NCBI GenBank assembly: GCA_009694045.1
Contig: SHVY01000021.1
Coordinates: forward strand, 1-51,015
Direction of reading: 5' to 3'
DNA: 51,015 nt
Source of the DNA: Alphaproteobacteria bacterium
GTDB lineage: Bacteria; Pseudomonadota; Alphaproteobacteria; SP197
The notes under the pieces were generated by a model. That model worked only from the letters and a program-made list of their open reading frames with translations. It had not been told where the DNA came from and made no database searches. The translations under genes and the position numbers were made by a program. Within the stretch, counting starts at the first letter, position 1; every line of letters starts with the position of its first letter. Below, piece after piece: positions 47,563-51,015 of the stretch.

Positions 47563-49154
47563 GGATCCTTGGTCAGGCTGCCGGCCAGGGCCTGGTCGAT
47601 GAGGGCGATGGTCTCGGTCACGCCATAGAGCGCGACGAACGAACCCATGCGCGGGCCCTCGTCCTGTCCCATCAACACCTGGTACAGCGCCTTGAACCAG
47701 TCGCGCAGGTTGGCGAACCCATGGCGCTTGCCGACCTCGTAGACCTGGAACTGGATTGACTCACCGTCGGCGCCGGAGCCCAGCCCCGACAGAACCGTTC
47801 GCAGCTCGGCGATCGCCGCGCGTTCCTGGTCCGTCGGCGGGCGGTGCCGCTTCGCCGGCTTGACGAAGTCCTTGTAGTAGCGGAGCGCGAAGGCGGCGAG
47901 CCGGTCCAGCATGGGCGCGCTTTCCGGCGTTGCCCCTTGAACATAGCGCCCGATGAATCCCCACAGCACCGACGTGTCGTCGGCGTTGCAGACCGACGCC
48001 AGGTTCAGGAGCATGCCGTAGGTCAGGGGTTGATTGGCCCTTGGCGGATCGCCCCCGTGGATATGCCAGACCGGGTTCTCGAGCCGCTTCGCCGGCGGCT
48101 CCCCGGAAAACTTCGCGAGGAAGTCGGCGTAGTCGTCCACGTGCCGGGGGATCACGTCGAAATACAACCGCTTCGCCCGGTGCGGGTTGGCGTACATGAA
48201 CAGCGACAGGCTTTCGGGTGTGCCGTAGGCCAGCCACTCGTCGATCGTCATGCCGTTGCCCTTGGACTTGGAGATCTTCTCGCCCTTCTCGTCGAGGAAC
48301 AGCTCGTAGTTGAACCCCTCGGGCGGACGGCCGCCGATCGCCCGGCAGATCCGCCCCGACTGCTTGACGGAATCGATCAGGTCCTTGCCCGACATCTCGT
48401 AATCGACGGACAAGGCCGTCCAGCGCATGGCCCAATCCGTCTTCCAGCCCAGCTTGCACCGGCCGCCGGTCACCGACACCTCGACCAGCGCGTTCGTGTC
48501 GGGGTCGCGATAGCTCACGGTCCCCGCCGCCACGTCGCGGGCGACGATGGGCACCTGCAGCACGCGCCCCGTGCGCGGACATAGGGGCAGGAACGGGCTG
48601 AACGTGGCCCTCCGGTCCGGTCCGAGGGTCGGCAGCATGATCGCCATGACGTCGTCGTAGTGGGCAAGCACCCGGCGCAGGGTCACGTCGAACCGGCCCG
48701 AGGTGTACCAGTCCGTCGAACTCTGGAACTCGTAGGCGAATCCGAAGCGGTCGAGGAAATCCCGCAGCATGGCGTTGTTATGGTGGCCGAAACTTTCGAA
48801 CTTGCCGAACGGATCGGGTACCCGGGTGAGCGGCACGCCGATGTGCTTCTCCAGCATCGCCTGGTTCGGCACGTTGTCCGGTGCGCGGCGCAGGCCATCC
48901 ATGTCATCGGAGAACGAGAACAACCGGGATGGGAGTTCGCACAGCCGGTGAAAGACGTGCCGTACCATCGAGGTACGGGCAACCTCGCCGAACGTACCGA
49001 TATGCGGCAGGCCTGATGGCCCGTAGCCGGTCTCGAACAGGACGTAGCCCTTCGCCGGCGGGTCGACGGCGAAACGCTCGACCAGCTTGCGCGCCTCGAC
49101 GAAGGGCCACGCGTTGCTTTGTCGCGCCAACGCGCGAAGCTCGGGATCGGTCAT
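47559..49154 (-). CDS. lysK: Lysyl-tRNA synthetase, class I
   Basis: Class I LysRS of the archaeal/alphaproteobacterial type, 531 residues, unrelated to the class II LysS. The HIGH-like motif is [16 protein letters not shown] (HIGT at 51-54), and the KMSKS-like motif is [10 protein letters not shown]. Also typical are [19 protein letters not shown] and SGKDLIDSV. The ATG at 49154 gives [21 protein letters not shown]; a longer in-frame extension upstream overlaps the divergent gene and is not conserved. Confidence 0.95.
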   Translation of the reverse strand: MTDPELRALARQSNAWPFVEARKLVERFAVDPPAKGYVLFETGYGPSGLPHIGTFGEVARTSMVRHVFHRLCELPSRLFSFSDDMDGLRRAPDNVPNQAMLEKHIGVPLTRVPDPFGKFESFGHHNNAMLRDFLDRFGFAYEFQSSTDWYTSGRFDVTLRRVLAHYDDVMAIMLPTLGPDRRATFSPFLPLCPRTGRVLQVPIVARDVAAGTVSYRDPDTNALVEVSVTGGRCKLGWKTDWAMRWTALSVDYEMSGKDLIDSVKQSGRICRAIGGRPPEGFNYELFLDEKGEKISKSKGNGMTIDEWLAYGTPESLSLFMYANPHRAKRLYFDVIPRHVDDYADFLAKFSGEPPAKRLENPVWHIHGGDPPRANQPLTYGMLLNLASVCNADDTSVLWGFIGRYVQGATPESAPMLDRLAAFALRYYKDFVKPAKRHRPPTDQERAAIAELRTVLSGLGSGADGESIQFQVYEVGKRHGFANLRDWFKALYQVLMGQDEGPRMGSFVALYGVTETIALIDQALAGSLTKDP

Positions 49155-49214
49155 CACGCACTCGTAGGCAACGCATCGGCTGGCGTCAACGGCCGAGGGC
49201 GCTATAGTCGGCCC

Positions 49215-51015
49215 ATGCGTGACCCAACCCGCGCGCCCGCGTCCGTCGCCCCCGCGATCGCCGTTGGCGTGGCGGTGACCGGGTGGCTGGATGCGGATGG
49301 AGAGGTGTCGACTCTCGCCCTCGCGGCCGCGCGTTCGCGGATCCAGACCGGGCCGCCGCCCTTGCTTTGTCACGCGCCGAACATCGCGCGCCGGCTCGGT
49401 CTCGAGACGATCGCGGCTCTCGACATTCTCGAGCTGTTCGCCTTCGTGCGCCCCGCTCGGTTCGTGGTGCCCACCCCATCTGGCCTCGCCGATGCCTTGG
49501 GCCTGCCACGTCCCCGCGATCTCGCGGGCCAGGCACGGCTCCTGCGCCAGGCGGCGGGCGTGCTTCTCGGTGAGCTCGCCGGTCTACCGGAGAAGGGACG
49601 CCAAGCCACCGCCATGATCGCGGGCGCCATGGCGCGTGGCGGCTGGCCGTGGTCGGCCGCGGTGTCCCGGGCGCTCGACCCGGCCGAGACCACGGCCAGG
49701 GGCCTCGACGTCTGGACCCGGCTGCCGGAGTGGCAGGAGCAGGCACCCCGTGCCGCGGCCGGCCACGAACCCGTCACCGAAGCCGAGTCGCGGCGGCGCC
49801 TGGCGACGATGCTGGGGGCCAGCGCCGAGGCGCGGCCCGAGCAGGCCGACTATGCGGCCGCGGTTTCGCAAGCCTTTGCCCCGCGCCTGGACGAGGGCGT
49901 GCCGCACATGGTCCTGGCCGAAGCCGGGACCGGTGTGGGCAAGACCCTGGGCTACCTCGCTCCGGCCAGCGTCTGGGCGGAGAAGAACGAAGGCGTGGTC
50001 TGGGTCTCGACCTATACCCGGAACCTCCAGCGCCAGGTGGACGCGGAGCTGGACCGCCTGTACCCCGATCCGGCCACCAAGACGCGCCGGGTCGTCGTCC
50101 GCAAGGGGCGCGAGAACTACCTGTGCCTCCTCAACCTCGAGGAAGCGGTCGGCCGCATCCCCACCCGCCCCGCCGACGCGATCGGCCTGGGCCTGGTCGC
50201 GCGTTGGGCCGAGGCGACCCGCGACGGCGACCTGACCGGGGCCGATTTCCCCGCCTGGCTCGCCGAGCTGATGGGCGGCCGCGCCATCTATGCGCTGGCC
50301 GATCACCGCGGCGAATGCATCTACAGCGCCTGTCCTCACTACAGCCGCTGCTACATCGAGCGATCGGTGCGCAAGGCGCGGCGGGCCGACGTGGTGATCG
50401 CCAATCACGCCCTGGTCCTGACCCAGTCAGTCCTGCGCCGGGGCCTTGGCGAGGAGCCTTGGCTTCCGACCCGCTACGTGTTCGACGAGGGGCACCATGT
50501 CTTCGATGCCGCCGACAATGCCTTCGCCGCCCACCTGACCGGGCAGAAGACCGCCGAGCTGCGGCGCTGGATTCTGGGGGTCGAGGGCGGACGTTCGGGG
50601 CGGGCACGAATCCTGGATCGGCGCATCGGCGACTTGGTCGTGGACGACGCGGGCAGGACCGCGCTGGCGGGGGCCCTGCTGGCGGCCCGGTCCCTGCCCG
50701 GCGAAGGGTGGCAGCGAAGGCTGATGGGCGACGGGGCACACGGGCCGACCGAGACCTTTCTCGCCGCGGTCCGCCGGCAGGTCCGCGCCCGGGCGAAAGG
50801 TCAGGGCGGCCCCTATAGTCTGGAGGCTCCCGTGCGCCCCCTTGACGGAGCCGTCCTGCCGGACGCCGAGGCGCTCGACGGGGCCCTCGCCCGTCTCGCC
50901 GAGCCCATGCTGGCGATCGCCCAGAGCCTCGACGGACGCCTCGATGCCGAGGCCGCCGAACTCGACTCTCCGACCCGGGTGCGGATCGAGGCCGCGATCC
51001 GGGGCCTGCGGTGGC
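49215..51015 (+). CDS. DinG-like ATP-dependent DNA helicase (3' end outside window)
   Basis: The frame stays open from ATG 49215 to the end of the window, 600 codons, so the gene is partial. Superfamily 2 XPD/DinG-type motifs are visible: Walker [17 protein letters not shown] with Lys243, motif Ia [13 protein letters not shown], cysteines of a probable [4Fe-4S] cluster (ENYLCLLN and then [17 protein letters not shown]), NHALVLTQS and the DEGH Walker [17 protein letters not shown]. The first 200 or so residues precede the helicase core and contain [12 protein letters not shown] and [14 protein letters not shown], which look like a degenerate exonuclease-like domain seen in alphaproteobacterial DinG proteins. 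Divergent from lysK with 60 bases between. Confidence 0.88.
   Translation, partial: MRDPTRAPASVAPAIAVGVAVTGWLDADGEVSTLALAAARSRIQTGPPPLLCHAPNIARRLGLETIAALDILELFAFVRPARFVVPTPSGLADALGLPRPRDLAGQARLLRQAAGVLLGELAGLPEKGRQATAMIAGAMARGGWPWSAAVSRALDPAETTARGLDVWTRLPEWQEQAPRAAAGHEPVTEAESRRRLATMLGASAEARPEQADYAAAVSQAFAPRLDEGVPHMVLAEAGTGVGKTLGYLAPASVWAEKNEGVVWVSTYTRNLQRQVDAELDRLYPDPATKTRRVVVRKGRENYLCLLNLEEAVGRIPTRPADAIGLGLVARWAEATRDGDLTGADFPAWLAELMGGRAIYALADHRGECIYSACPHYSRCYIERSVRKARRADVVIANHALVLTQSVLRRGLGEEPWLPTRYVFDEGHHVFDAADNAFAAHLTGQKTAELRRWILGVEGGRSGRARILDRRIGDLVVDDAGRTALAGALLAARSLPGEGWQRRLMGDGAHGPTETFLAAVRRQVRARAKGQGGPYSLEAPVRPLDGAVLPDAEALDGALARLAEPMLAIAQSLDGRLDAEAAELDSPTRVRIEAAIRGLRW

Noticed and set aside
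49155..49373. N-terminal extension of lysK to 49373
   Set aside because: The added 73 residues are not LysRS-like and overlap the divergent helicase gene; ATG 49154 gives the canonical start.

Overview
The window is GC-rich, densely packed bacterial chromosome. Gene content and order point to an alphaproteobacterium, most like the Rhodospirillales. The markers are: F0 ATP synthase genes with a duplicated b subunit (b and b') and the F1 genes absent from the window; the block mutY / DUF721 / DsbA-like / smc; the operon ispH-thrB-rnhA; a class I lysyl-tRNA synthetase; a BamF-type (DUF3035) lipoprotein after ileS-lspA; and a split two-subunit glycine decarboxylase. No rRNA, tRNA, CRISPR array, intact transposase or prophage was seen.

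Layout. 1-9113: the end of a chemoreceptor gene with its terminator, then ribF-ileS-lspA-DUF3035 lipoprotein, pgi and mutL, facing a lytic transglycosylase-like gene. 9163-11483: a decayed minus-strand locus of two pseudogenes, an AlgI/MBOAT O-acyltransferase and a companion membrane-anchored protein, carrying single-base deletions and amber codons. 11484-11960: a non-coding AT-rich island (my hand count is about 26% G+C over 11521-11880) that cuts off the 5' half of the MBOAT gene. 12040-18730: a plus-strand cluster of a B12-dependent diol-dehydratase with fused large and medium subunits, its small subunit, a frameshifted class III aminotransferase, a two-subunit transketolase and a short-chain dehydrogenase, which looks like an undescribed catabolic route. 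18785-22888: peroxiredoxin, a set of palindromic repeats, rnhA/thrB/ispH on the minus strand, a double CDGSH protein and a lipoprotein.

22935-29834: a tandem glycine riboswitch heading gcvT-gcvH-gcvPA-gcvPB, followed in the same tight array by a ring-hydroxylating-oxygenase alpha-subunit homologue that has lost its whole Rieske [2Fe-2S] motif region, and by a PaaK-like adenylate-forming ligase. 29845-37009 (minus): F0 ATP synthase genes, smc, a DsbA-like thiol oxidoreductase and a DUF721 protein, with mutY diverging at 37050. 38098-41596 (minus): acetyltransferase, MFS transporter and a Sel1/SPOR protein. 41673-47562: cysQ, Sua5-type threonylcarbamoyl-AMP synthase, an FAD-linked hydroxyacid dehydrogenase, an exonuclease, an acyl-CoA dehydrogenase and a small membrane protein. 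47559-51015: lysK and, divergent to it, a DinG-like helicase that runs off the end.

Two themes stand out. First, small palindromic repeats bounded by TA sit exactly at gene ends; five genes take their TAG stop codon from a repeat boundary, and pgi apparently begins inside one. Second, the two accessory metabolic segments (diol dehydratase/transketolase cluster and the Rieske-less oxygenase tail of the gcv operon) have enzyme combinations that I cannot match to a named pathway.
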